A stretch of DNA of 64,000 nucleotides from Trichomonas vaginalis G3. Lineage: Eukaryota > Parabasalia > Trichomonadida > Trichomonadidae. The notes below the pieces were generated by a model, which saw only the letters and a program-made list of their open reading frames with translations, was not told the DNA's origin and did not search any database. Below are positions 50,311-58,485 of this stretch, one piece after another. Location of the stretch: positions 2,418,001 through 2,482,000 of the forward strand of contig NC_067208.1 in the NCBI RefSeq assembly GCF_026262505.1, written 5' to 3'. The position numbers and the translations under genes are program-made. Within the stretch, counting starts at the first letter, position 1. The number at the start of each line of letters is the position of its first letter.

Positions 50311-50576
50311 AGCAGTACTTTTACTGACAGTAGCAGTACTTTTACTGACAGTAGCAGTACTTTTTCTGACAGTAGCAGTACTTTTACTGACAGTAGCAGT
50401 ACTTTTACTGACAGTAGCAGTACTTTTTCTGACAGTAGCAGTACTTTATCATCGAAAACCCTCTCAAATTTTCCTTTTTACTGACAGTAGCAGTACTTTT
50501 ACTGACAGTAGCAGTACTTTTACTGACAGTAGCAGTACTTTTTCTGACAGTAGCAGTACTTTTACTGACAGTAGCA
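50311..50576. repeat. Iteron-like array, about 12 x 21 bp
   Basis: Tandem 21-base units AGCAGTACTTTTACTGACAG + T with a dyad core TACTG-A-CAGTA. Seven units start from 50311 and five from 50489, split by a short unique segment. It abuts the ATG at 50577. It has the same place and layout as the copy A array (9557-10038) but a different dyad. Confidence 0.85.
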
Positions 50577-50945
50577 ATGGACAACATCGAGCCATTAGAT
50601 GAGGCAGTTTACCTAATTTAAATTAACGAGCTTGTTAAGCAGTACTTGCGCAAGGTCATGAAGCCCAAGGTCAAGTTCACCACTATTTCTGGAAGGGCTG
50701 CCTTGAATCTCGAGACTTCGACCGGAATTCCAATTCAAATACCAGAAAACACTCCTGTAGACGACATAAAGGAGATGAAGAAAGAAGCTCTTCTCAAGTT
50801 CTTTGCAAAGCGCCCATGGATACAACTTCCAAACAGAGAGAGTCCAATTCCACGAATTATATACAAATTCTCAGAGCACTGTTCACTTCTCGGGTCAGCC
50901 GTTCTACATAACCTCAGAAGGCGACATCCAACCAGTTCAGTAAAC
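50577..50945 (+). pseudogene. Accessory protein beside array (copy B)
   Basis: Counterpart of 9191-9556, sharing IPENTPVDDIKEMKKE and FAKRPWIQLPNRE. The ATG lies at the edge of the 21-bp array. Part of the broken element. Function unknown. Confidence 0.5.
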
Positions 50946-51057
50946 ATCTCATTTTAACTCACTTTTTTAATGTTTTTTGTGAAAGTGTCAAAAATAAATT
51001 GTTTTCATGAGTTTTCTACGATGTTAGAAAAAATGTTATTTTCTAATATCTTCACAT

Positions 51058-51916
51058 TCAATACTTTTTCAGCACTTTTCCGTAGTTATATATGAAAGAC
51101 AATTCGAGATAAAAGTCATAGTACAATGGAATAATATGTTGCCACACCATTTGTTGTGAACCAACTTGAAAGTCAGAGAAACTGTTACTAGGTGGTTCGT
51201 AGAATTTAGAAGCAAAGTCATAAAAGTCCTTACCAATACATAGAAAACTATTGTTGCTTGAACTGAAACTTGCATGACACATAACATTTTGAGGGTCAAA
51301 CACGTTTCTATAAACTGTCAAATCTGCTGGTGGAAGTATAAATTTAAATGGACCATCTGTGGTAATGGTTCGTTCTGGTTAGTAACCGAAGAAATTGTGC
51401 CCAAGAACGTTTGTCTACTTTCCAAAATAAAAACTCTGTATCTCTTGGAGGGTTAATTTCAATCTTTTGAAATGAAACGGTGGAGTTCATCTTGTCATAT
51501 TCTAGTTTCAGATAGTATGTTCCATTTAGTAAAGAGTCGTAATTTTTCTTGAAATTCCCAATAATATTTGTTCATTTGAGTTTGAAAGTCATTTAGAGTT
51601 TTCTCAAGACTTTCGTCTGAACGAACTGTAAAGATTCTCATTTCATCAAATTTGTCTATTAGACCATCAGAACCTTTATACTGCCCATGAAAATATACTG
51701 CGAACATAAATGCGTTAGTTCTATTTGAAAACAAAACTCTTCTAAATGCTTTGCCTTTGCATCTGAAGGACTTTGAAGCCAACGAATTGGATAGTCAAAC
51801 CTGTATGCTCGGGATGAAATTTCTTCATCTGAAATAGTCCTACCAGCATTTGTAAAGATATAGTCTAACGGTTTTGTATCTGCTACTTTTGTTCTTTGTT
51901 TTTCAACCTGAAGCAT
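51058..51916 (-). pseudogene. Diverged paralogue of the 282-residue protein
   Basis: Start MLQVEKQRTKVADTKPLDYI and later NVFDP, FLCIGKDFYD and KFYEPPSN resemble the proteins at 932-1780 and 55770-56618, but with much more divergence than A versus B. It is a second, older family member in copy B, between the array genes and polymerase remnants. Broken. Confidence 0.55.
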
Positions 51917-52021
51917 TTAATATATGTAAAAATATATTGTTTTAAAATGGTATGCCATTTCATATTTCTCATCTAACAAACAAGTTTCCCAACGGTCTTC
52001 TCCAACAAACTCAGCGTACAT
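51917..52021 (-). CDS. Possible tiny gene, 34 aa
   Basis: A 34-codon frame starting MYAEFVGEDRWETCLLDEKY, preceded by TTTTTTATTTTATTTGAA. Its stop touches the next ATG. The codons look used, but it could also be the remnant of a longer gene. No family recognised. Confidence 0.25.
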   Translation of the reverse strand: MYAEFVGEDRWETCLLDEKYEMAYHFKTIYFYIY

Positions 52022-52070
52022 TTCAAATAAAATAAAAAAATGTCACTTTTTTAAAAATAAATTTTTTATT

Positions 52071-52316
52071 TCATGCAATGTTTAACACATCGAAAGGCAT
52101 GTCCATAAGACGTTCTTCTTCTAACCTCTCTAGTCTGTTTGGATAATTGGCACGTGCTGTTTCCAAATCCATTTCGTAGCGAAGACCAGACAATTTGTCA
52201 TAGACTTTTATGGGTCTTCCCTTCCTATATTTAAACTTCTTCGAAACTCTCCAACCATATCTTTGTAACTCTGCTTTTATTCTAGCAGACTTTCTATCCA
52301 TTCTATATGGAGGCAT
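52071..52316 (-). pseudogene. Protein-primed DNA polymerase B, N-terminal part (copy B)
   Basis: Matches the first 77 or so residues of the copy A polymerase region (PPYRMDRKSARIKAELQRYG onward). The rest of the polymerase is not seen in copy B, so this copy could not replicate by itself. Confidence 0.7.
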
Positions 52317-52347
52317 TTTTATAAAAATAAAAAAATATTTTTTTTCT

Positions 52348-52932
52348 TTACTTTACATAACCACCTGCTGCCATAAGTCTTTGACGCCAACCCATACCAG
52401 CTAATGAAGGTTGACTTGGTTTAGTTTGGAAACTAAACTTTGGTTTTGGTTTATCTTCAGTTTTTGGTTTTTCTTCTTCTATCGGTTTTTCGTCACTTTT
52501 CGGTTCCTCTGACTTTACTTCACGTGCTGGAACAGTTGTGTCGTCAACATCTTCATAAATATCATATGCCATTTGTTTTTGTTTTCCTTTCAACTTTTTG
52601 TGTTTGTTGTAAAGTTTAGAATATTTCGACTCTAAGTCAATGAGATGTTCTATAATGAACTGTTGGTCAGTGAAGTAAACTTTTCCATCTGTTGTCTCGA
52701 AAGCTCCTTCAGACTTCAATATTTTATTTGTGAGAGTCTGTTTCTTTTTTGAGATACTAGCCGTTCCATTTTTATGAAAAGTGACTTTGTAGTTAGGGTT
52801 TGTATTTCCAGACCTGGCACTTTCTATTATTGAATTTTTCTCTTCATCTGTAAGTTCTTTGACGGGTTTTGACAATGGTTCTGAACTTTTTGTTTGTGGT
52901 GTCAAATCTACCGTTTCAACTTCTTCGGTCAT
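52348..52932 (-). CDS. Charged coiled-coil-type protein, 194 aa (copy B)
   Basis: Counterpart of 4608-5192, same length, with scattered changes mainly in the Glu/Lys/Pro linker. Leader TTTTTTACTGAGATGAA precedes the ATG. Function unknown. Confidence 0.65.
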   Translation of the reverse strand: MTEEVETVDLTPQTKSSEPLSKPVKELTDEEKNSIIESARSGNTNPNYKVTFHKNGTASISKKKQTLTNKILKSEGAFETTDGKVYFTDQQFIIEHLIDLESKYSKLYNKHKKLKGKQKQMAYDIYEDVDDTTVPAREVKSEEPKSDEKPIEEEKPKTEDKPKPKFSFQTKPSQPSLAGMGWRQRLMAAGGYVK

Positions 52933-52951
52933 TTCATCTCAGTAAAAAATT

Positions 52952-53104
52952 TTAGTTTGGTTTGTTTTCAACTGGTTGTTTAGGTTTTTTAAGTCGGTCT
53001 AAAACTTCCTGAGGTATAGGAAGAACTTGACAAACATGTGGTGTAACTGCTGGAAGCCGACAAATCCATCTTGAACCCATTTGTCTCAATGCTGTATTGT
53101 TCAT
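52952..53104 (-). CDS. Small conserved protein, 50 aa (copy B)
   Basis: Counterpart of 4433-4588: MNNTALRQMGSRW start and Pro/Lys-rich end, one residue shorter. The same TTTTTTACTGAGATGAA leader precedes it. Confidence 0.55.
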   Translation of the reverse strand: MNNTALRQMGSRWICRLPAVTPHVCQVLPIPQEVLDRLKKPKQPVENKPN

Positions 53105-53123
53105 TTCATCTCAGTAAAAAACT

Positions 53124-53524
53124 TTACATTCCCCACGTTTGAGGCGGTTGAGGTTGGTTATTGTTTACCCACTGTTGTGCATGGTTATATCCTCTGTTAA
53201 AGAATCTTTCACCTTGGTCCATATAGTGTCCTGCTTGGTTATAGTAGTCATTTGCTTTGTTATAATAGTTTCCTGCTTGTCTTCCTACATTGTCCATCCA
53301 TCCTTGAACTTTTCCTCTTGTTTCAGGATTTGGAATAAGATTTGTTGCATCTCGTGCTACATCCCAACCTTTCTGTACAGTTTGTATAATAGGTTGTGCT
53401 TTCTCTTTAAGTATACTAATGTACTCAAAATCTTCCTTCCAATTCCAAATGCACCTCTAGCTATTGTTCCCACTGCGGGTAAAAATCTGGATGCAACTCC
53501 TGCTAATGCGCCAAATAAACCCAT
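53124..53524 (-). pseudogene. Amphipathic protein with fusion-peptide-like start (copy B)
   Basis: Counterpart of 4012-4413; the MGLFGA start and the YYN-rich C-terminal part are recognisable. Divergent from the integrase over 16 bases. Part of the broken element. Confidence 0.55.
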
Positions 53525-53540
53525 TTCTTATAGGATAAAA

Positions 53541-54435
53541 ATGACGAATCCAAACAAGGACCCCTATGTTTCTAAAAGCGACAAAGAAAGCACTCATGGT
53601 AAAATCTTTAGTTCAACACCAAATGCTTGGTTTATGATATCTTGGAAAACATTCCGAGGTATAGAGAAGATGGACCACCATACTGGTTAATATTGTTGGT
53701 CAAACACAAGATACTGTGAAGCCATACCATTATGGTCCAAAATATTTTAGATGTGAAAACTGCTTTGAAACAATATTCGTTTGACAAATACCATCCAACA
53801 AAACTGACATCTGACTGTGAAAGTTCTTTCAAATCAGATGATATTAAAAACTATCTGCGTTCAAAAAATGTAAACCAATATTTCATTGTCGACCAAACCA
53901 TTCTGCTCTTGGTGTCATTGACGGTTGTATAAAAATGTTAAGAGACTTAAACCAACCACAAGGTGGTGAAGCAAATGAAATGTCATATGACGACAAATAT
54001 AGACACTTCTATGGCAAAGATGAGACAAGTTTTAAATATTTACAATAACCGTAAACAAAAAGGTTTGGGAAACCATCCCCGAAGAAATGAAAAACAACCC
54101 TGACTTAGAGAAAGACTATATATTTAATAATTTAGTCAAAAGAGACAAACAAGAAAGAATGCCGGGCTTCAAACTTCAGAAAGGTGACAAAGTAAAATAG
54201 AAATACCTAAACGCGACCCATATGAAAATACTATTGACTATGACAACAATGGGAACCCGATAGGTACTCACATTCGTGTTCGTAAAAATAGAAGAAAGTA
54301 TACAAGAAATATTATGAAGTTTTAGGCAAACATGGCAAAATGTACAGACTGCAAGCAGAAGATAAAACTACTATTGCCAGACTCGTTTCAAACTTGTCAA
54401 GTTCAAGGTGGTATACTTTCAAAGACAGTTCCTAA
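53541..54435 (+). pseudogene. Polinton integrase (copy B), heavily broken
   Basis: DNA similarity to 3090-3995 over its full length, with LTSDCESSF recognisable. More decayed than most other genes of copy B. Confidence 0.75.
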
Positions 54436-54464
54436 CAAATATAAGACAACTCCTGACGAATATG

Positions 54465-55751
54465 CTAAAGAAGTTGAAAATGACGACTAAGCATTTCTAT
54501 ACATGCGTAAACTGTCATGTAAGGTGGCATGTATTCTTCTACTTTGTCCCGTGTTTGCGTATATCCTGTAACGCGATGTGTATGGTTTCCTCCTCCCTCA
54601 GTGTTACTCCAGTAACAATTTATAGCAAACTTAACGTTGTCTTTAACATCATATCCTTTACCTTTTGTCATTGATGACCAATCCCAATATCTATGCTTAT
54701 GCCAACCTGCTTGAGATGTACTTAAATCTATGTAGTGACTGTGCGCAGGTAAATTTTCACCCGAAATCGTTTTACTTCCACCTGTTTCCTTTGAAGAGTT
54801 TGCACAATACAAAAACCTGTCGACTATTTGAGTCCAAGTTCCAAAACCAAGTACTACTTCTGGTCTGGTAGAGTTCATTGACGTATAAATAGAGCCTATA
54901 GGATATAATGTTTGAAGTATTTCTGTCTTTAATGTTTGAAGCTCTGTTTTGTCTGCTTTCTTGTCATATAAATCTTGAGCAGTGAATTTAATATTATGTT
55001 CATCCTTCATGACATAAACATCTTTACATCTAATGTTTCTCATCGTCGTTATGTCGTCATCCGATGTTAAACCTTGTGGAAAGTTAGGAGGTTTACAATA
55101 TAATGCATCCCCACCAGTTTCTTCAACCGTTCCTTCAATACTTTCTATACCAACAGTTGTGAAGAAATCATGTGTATGGTTCTTGTCTGCTTTCTTTTCA
55201 AGGCTAACGTTTAAGTCTGTTATTTCAGAAGATGTATGTGTATGTCCAACGGCACTTTTACTGTTTAAGGTTTCTTGTAAGTTTGTAATATCAGATATAG
55301 AATGTATATGAGTCTTTTTAGAATATTCGTTTTCAGCTCTTGTCACTTCACTTGACATTTTATTGTCAACATATGTTTTGTCTGCTAGTTCAGGATGAGA
55401 ATGTTCTTTTGTTGCATAAGCATTGTTAGCTCTTTCTTCTTCTTTTGCTATTGCATCGTCTACATATTCTTTGTCAGCTTTGTTGTCAACATCTGCTTTC
55501 AAAAGAAGTTCATTTATAGGTTTCTCGTTTAAAGTTCCTTTTGTTGGATTTATACAGACAGTATTGTTCTTCTTGTCTTGAAACAGAAACTCATCTGTCA
55601 TTGGGTTTAATGTCAGTTTTAAGTTTCCTTCTTTCAATGACTCAGATATCTTAGAATAGTTTGAAAAGTTTGTTGTGTTCTTATTTAGAGCTTGCATAAT
55701 GAGTTGTCGGTTGTGTTGTATTTCTCTTATGGAAGCAATATCTTTCGACAT
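54465..55751 (-). CDS. Phage-type collar fibre protein, 428 aa, open copy
   Basis: N-terminal about 270 residues: fibre shaft with KADKxYVD and HTH-containing repeats (KKTHIHSISDITNLQETL, VGHTHTSSEITDLN), typical of trimeric phage fibres. C-terminal about 150 residues: the collar/baseplate-type tip, with YPIGSIYTSMNSTRPE, FGTWTQIVDRFLYC, GENLPAHSHY, a GGGNHTHR loop and MPPYMTVYA. This is best known from bacteriophage tail fibres and some giant-virus proteins. In a capsid-bearing element it would serve attachment. It is divergent from the 282-residue gene over 18 bases. Confidence 0.8.
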   Translation of the reverse strand: MSKDIASIREIQHNRQLIMQALNKNTTNFSNYSKISESLKEGNLKLTLNPMTDEFLFQDKKNNTVCINPTKGTLNEKPINELLLKADVDNKADKEYVDDAIAKEEERANNAYATKEHSHPELADKTYVDNKMSSEVTRAENEYSKKTHIHSISDITNLQETLNSKSAVGHTHTSSEITDLNVSLEKKADKNHTHDFFTTVGIESIEGTVEETGGDALYCKPPNFPQGLTSDDDITTMRNIRCKDVYVMKDEHNIKFTAQDLYDKKADKTELQTLKTEILQTLYPIGSIYTSMNSTRPEVVLGFGTWTQIVDRFLYCANSSKETGGSKTISGENLPAHSHYIDLSTSQAGWHKHRYWDWSSMTKGKGYDVKDNVKFAINCYWSNTEGGGNHTHRVTGYTQTRDKVEEYMPPYMTVYACIEMLSRHFQLL

Positions 55752-55769
55752 TTTTATTCTAGATAAAAT
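55752..55769. promoter_or_regulatory. 18-bp divergent start region (copy B)
   Basis: TTTTTATTCTAGATAAAA lies between opposed ATGs, a near palindrome equal to the 1781-1798 spacer of copy A. Confidence 0.55.
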
Positions 55770-56618
55770 ATGCTTCCAATAGAAAAAGAAAATTCAAGAG
55801 TTGCTACAACTAAACCATTAGATGAACTTTTTACTAATGTCGGTCAAAAGTTTGAGACAGATACCGTAAAGCATGAAGGCTATCGTTTTGACTACCCATT
55901 AAGATGGCTAAGAGACCCATCTGTCACAAAAGCTATTGGCTTTCGTAGAATGAAGTTCATTTCAGAAGCCATACATGGTTTCCCATTTACGGTCGGTTTT
56001 GAAGTTCGATACTATAACAAAGAAAAACGTATGTATGAGAAATTTGAACAGGGAAAACTTTTACAAGTTAGTTTGCTTGTAAACTTAGAAACAACTCTTC
56101 AAGCTTTTCAAGAAAAAATAAACGATATCTATATCGAATATGCAAACCAGTATAACATTGACGAAGGAGAATACCATCTCGATATTATTTATGACAGGAA
56201 AAATGCAACTGTTAAAATCAATAAAATAGAAGACCTTGGAGAAAACGTTTATATTTCTACAAAATATAACAACTTGGCATGGTATAGATTTATGAGGATG
56301 TTAAATCAGCCTGCAGCATATCCAGTACACCCAGACTTTTATGAAGTCGAAAACCCTAATGGAACATATGAAAATGTTTTCGACCCAGCTGCTATTATTG
56401 TTCATGCTTCATTTTCTGGCGCCCAAAACTCTTTCTTATGCTTGGCAAATGACTTTTACGAAAAACCTACAAAGTTATACGAACCACCAAGTGGAAGTAT
56501 TTCAGACTTTCAAGTATGGTTTACTACAGATGGAAGAAAAAGAATAATTCCATTATACCATGCGTTTTACTTAGAACTTAGTTTCATATACAACTACTAT
56601 CGAACGATAAAAATATAA
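55770..56618 (+). CDS. Polinton conserved protein, 282 aa (copy B)
   Basis: Counterpart of 932-1780, same length, with scattered conservative changes. Family unknown; probably virion-linked from its place between fibre and amphipathic protein genes. Confidence 0.75.
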   Translation: MLPIEKENSRVATTKPLDELFTNVGQKFETDTVKHEGYRFDYPLRWLRDPSVTKAIGFRRMKFISEAIHGFPFTVGFEVRYYNKEKRMYEKFEQGKLLQVSLLVNLETTLQAFQEKINDIYIEYANQYNIDEGEYHLDIIYDRKNATVKINKIEDLGENVYISTKYNNLAWYRFMRMLNQPAAYPVHPDFYEVENPNGTYENVFDPAAIIVHASFSGAQNSFLCLANDFYEKPTKLYEPPSGSISDFQVWFTTDGRKRIIPLYHAFYLELSFIYNYYRTIKI

Positions 56619-56622
56619 TTTT

Positions 56623-56865
56623 TTAATACGGTTGAGGTGTTGGATTTGGTTGCCAACTAGACTGTGGTGCAGGTTCAGGCTGTTGTATAACAGGAGCTTG
56701 TTCTTCTGGTTCAGGGTCTTTAGGTATAATACCAACAAACTGACCTACTCTTTTACCAATATTTTTGACACCGTTCCAAATTCCTCTTCCTACGGTTTTT
56801 ATTCCATTCCATATACCTCTTCCAACTCTTCTGAAGAAGTTTCCAATACTACTGAAGAAACCCAT
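56623..56865 (-). CDS. Small amphipathic virion-type protein, 80 aa (copy B)
   Basis: Counterpart of 687-929, with the same VGRGIWNGIK/V doubling and Pro/Gln-rich tail; changes are few. Convergent with the 282-residue gene. Confidence 0.7.
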   Translation of the reverse strand: MGFFSSIGNFFRRVGRGIWNGIKTVGRGIWNGVKNIGKRVGQFVGIIPKDPEPEEQAPVIQQPEPAPQSSWQPNPTPQPY

Positions 56866-56883
56866 TTTACTATATGTAAAAAT

Positions 56884-57246
56884 CTAATGTCCGCCTAGTC
56901 TCTTACGTTTCCTGTTGAGTTCCATAGCATTCTTTAACTGGAGCTCATACATTCTGTTTCTCCTCTGGTAGAAAACATATTCTGGGTCAACTCCTGTGTT
57001 CGCGTCATCTGCATAAAGTTGTTTATATCCCACTTCAGGGTTTGTATAAAACTCTTTCCATCTCATATTTGCATACCATGGTGGCAAACCTAACGCAGCG
57101 TCATTTGACATGGCAGTTTGCATTTGTACATCTGTTGGCACTTGACCATAGTTTGCCATTGCAGTTTGTATTCTAACTTCATTTGGAATATTCTCTGGGT
57201 TTGGTTGTCCAGGTTGCTGTGCATTCGCTAAGTTCTGTGCGTCCAT
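56884..57246 (-). CDS. Polinton conserved protein, 120 aa (copy B)
   Basis: Counterpart of 306-668 with identical residues throughout the readable frame. This strong conservation is notable beside decayed neighbours. Function unknown. Confidence 0.75.
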   Translation of the reverse strand: MDAQNLANAQQPGQPNPENIPNEVRIQTAMANYGQVPTDVQMQTAMSNDAALGLPPWYANMRWKEFYTNPEVGYKQLYADDANTGVDPEYVFYQRRNRMYELQLKNAMELNRKRKRLGGH

Positions 57247-57269
57247 TTAATATTAGATAAAAATATCTC

Positions 57270-57401
57270 TTACGAGTACATATGCTGAACATTTGCAGGC
57301 AATGGTTCATCTTCATATTCTCTGTACTTTTCTGCCACGTCAAATAAATAAATGACACAATGGAAAAAACCTAAAACTAACAATCCGATTTCAAACCACA
57401 T
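57270..57401 (-). CDS. Small single-pass membrane protein, 43 aa (copy B)
   Basis: Counterpart of 151-282. The hydrophobic segment near the N-terminus is kept and most base differences are silent. It overlaps the methylase gene end. Confidence 0.6.
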   Translation of the reverse strand: MWFEIGLLVLGFFHCVIYLFDVAEKYREYEDEPLPANVQHMYS

Positions 57402-58204
57402 TTACTTACTAATAAAATTTCTTTATTGTGACACTTTCTCCGGTTTATAGGACCTCTCTCATATTCTATCTTGTCATATATAAACTCATAGTCATGTATG
57501 TCCTCTAACCATCTCATAACGGTTTCCAAACCACTTTTATCGGATGTAAAGTAAAAGCATGGATGGTTATGTATAACGTCTAAAGTTTCTAAAGAGTCTC
57601 TCAAAGTCCAGTCTACTTGGTATTGAAAATCCCATGTGTTATAGAACGGCGGGTCCACTATAAAGAAAACATTTTCCTTGTCTTTATATTTTTCATACAA
57701 CTCTGTCCAATGACATCTCACAAACTCTATACCCTCAATATATTTTTCTATGTCCTCTTTGAAAACATTTGTATAGTTAAGATATAAAACTTTTGACATA
57801 AGTGTTTCAATGTCATGAACTCTTATAGCACCACTATATAATAGTCTAGCAGATATACTATCCCAGTCTATATATTCTGCTTTTTTCAAAACCTCTCTCA
57901 CAATATTTTTCTTATCTAATGGTATACGTTCCATCTTACCTATAGGTATCTTTTCTTTTAACTCTTTCAATATATTGTTTGTGTCTGGAATATGTTTGAG
58001 ACGGTTCATATAGTTGTCGAAGTCATTGCATATAATCTTTGAGTCAGGAAATACGGTATGACATAAATGGGATATATAGAAACTTCCACCGAACAAATCT
58101 ACAAATGTTAGACCATTCGGTAGTTTCTTAAGTTCTCTCAATATAATATCTTTACATCTACTCTTATTTCCAAAGAACGGTAACGGTGGTTTTGTAAAAT
58201 TCAT
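57377..58204 (-). CDS. DNA adenine methylase (D12 class), 275 aa
   Basis: Complete open frame. N-terminal PPLPFFGNKSR is the D12 opening motif. FVDLFGGSF at about residue 35 is the S-adenosylmethionine-binding motif I. VDPPFYNT at about 183 is the catalytic DPPY-type motif. Length fits Dam-like enzymes (about 270 residues). It would methylate adenine N6 in DNA, possibly marking the element's own genome or countering host restriction-like control. It is the outermost gene at this end; TTTTTATTATTATATATAA precedes the ATG. Confidence 0.85.
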   Translation of the reverse strand: MNFTKPPLPFFGNKSRCKDIILRELKKLPNGLTFVDLFGGSFYISHLCHTVFPDSKIICNDFDNYMNRLKHIPDTNNILKELKEKIPIGKMERIPLDKKNIVREVLKKAEYIDWDSISARLLYSGAIRVHDIETLMSKVLYLNYTNVFKEDIEKYIEGIEFVRCHWTELYEKYKDKENVFFIVDPPFYNTWDFQYQVDWTLRDSLETLDVIHNHPCFYFTSDKSGLETVMRWLEDIHDYEFIYDKIEYERGPINRRKCHNKEILLVSKCGLKSDC

Positions 58205-58331
58205 TTATATATAATAATAAAAATGTTTTTACCCGAAAAGTGACAGAAAAGTGACAAAGCATGAAAACATATATAATTTGTGAAAAGCGACACATTATAT
58301 AATGTTTTCGACCCAGAAGACTAACAATTTT
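58205..58331. other. Subterminal spacer of copy B
   Basis: AT-rich, with three GTGACA/GCGACA words (AAAAGTGACAGAAAAGTGAC, AAAGCGACAC) like those at the left end (AAAGTGACAG near 33103, 33127 and 33177). These repeated AAAGTGACA words at both ends may be subterminal binding sites. Confidence 0.4.
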
Positions 58332-58465
58332 CCGAATAAAAACTTCATTTATACTAAACATCTTCGGGGCTAGAGGGCGCAACGCGCCTGGAAGCCCTCC
58401 GAATATAAACTTCATTTATACTAAACATCTTCAGGGCTAGAGGGCGCAACGCGCCTGGAAGCCCC
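58332..58465. repeat. Doubled terminal sequence of copy B, right end
   Basis: Two 67-bp units in tandem (from 58332 and 58399). Each has CTTCATTTATACTAAACATC and a terminal hairpin (58366-58398 and 58433-58465). Inner stem GGCGC pairs with GCGCC around AAC; outer stem is GGGGCT or AGGGCT with AGCCCT or AGCCCC. Copy A has a single such unit at its end. Confidence 0.85.
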
Positions 58466-58478
58466 ACTACCTTTCTTT

Positions 58479-58485
58479 TGCAATA
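58479..58485. other. Target site duplication of copy B, right
   Basis: TGCAATA, matching 32972-32978 outside the left end. Confidence 0.65.

Larger units (their letters stand above)
32979..58478. mobile_element. Polinton/Maverick copy B (both ends present)
   Basis: About 25.5 kb, in opposite orientation to copy A, with inverted hairpin ends and a matching TGCAATA on both sides. It holds the Polinton gene set: capsid, penton, helicase, packaging ATPase, integrase, part of polymerase B, fibre and methylase. It is broken, with more than fifteen breaks. Some genes (major capsid, penton, fibre, methylase, KilA-N) are still open. A region of about 5 kb (44.7-49.9 kb) is filled with repeats not present in copy A. 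Both ends and the duplication are still recognisable, so the insertion is not very old. Confidence 0.92.
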
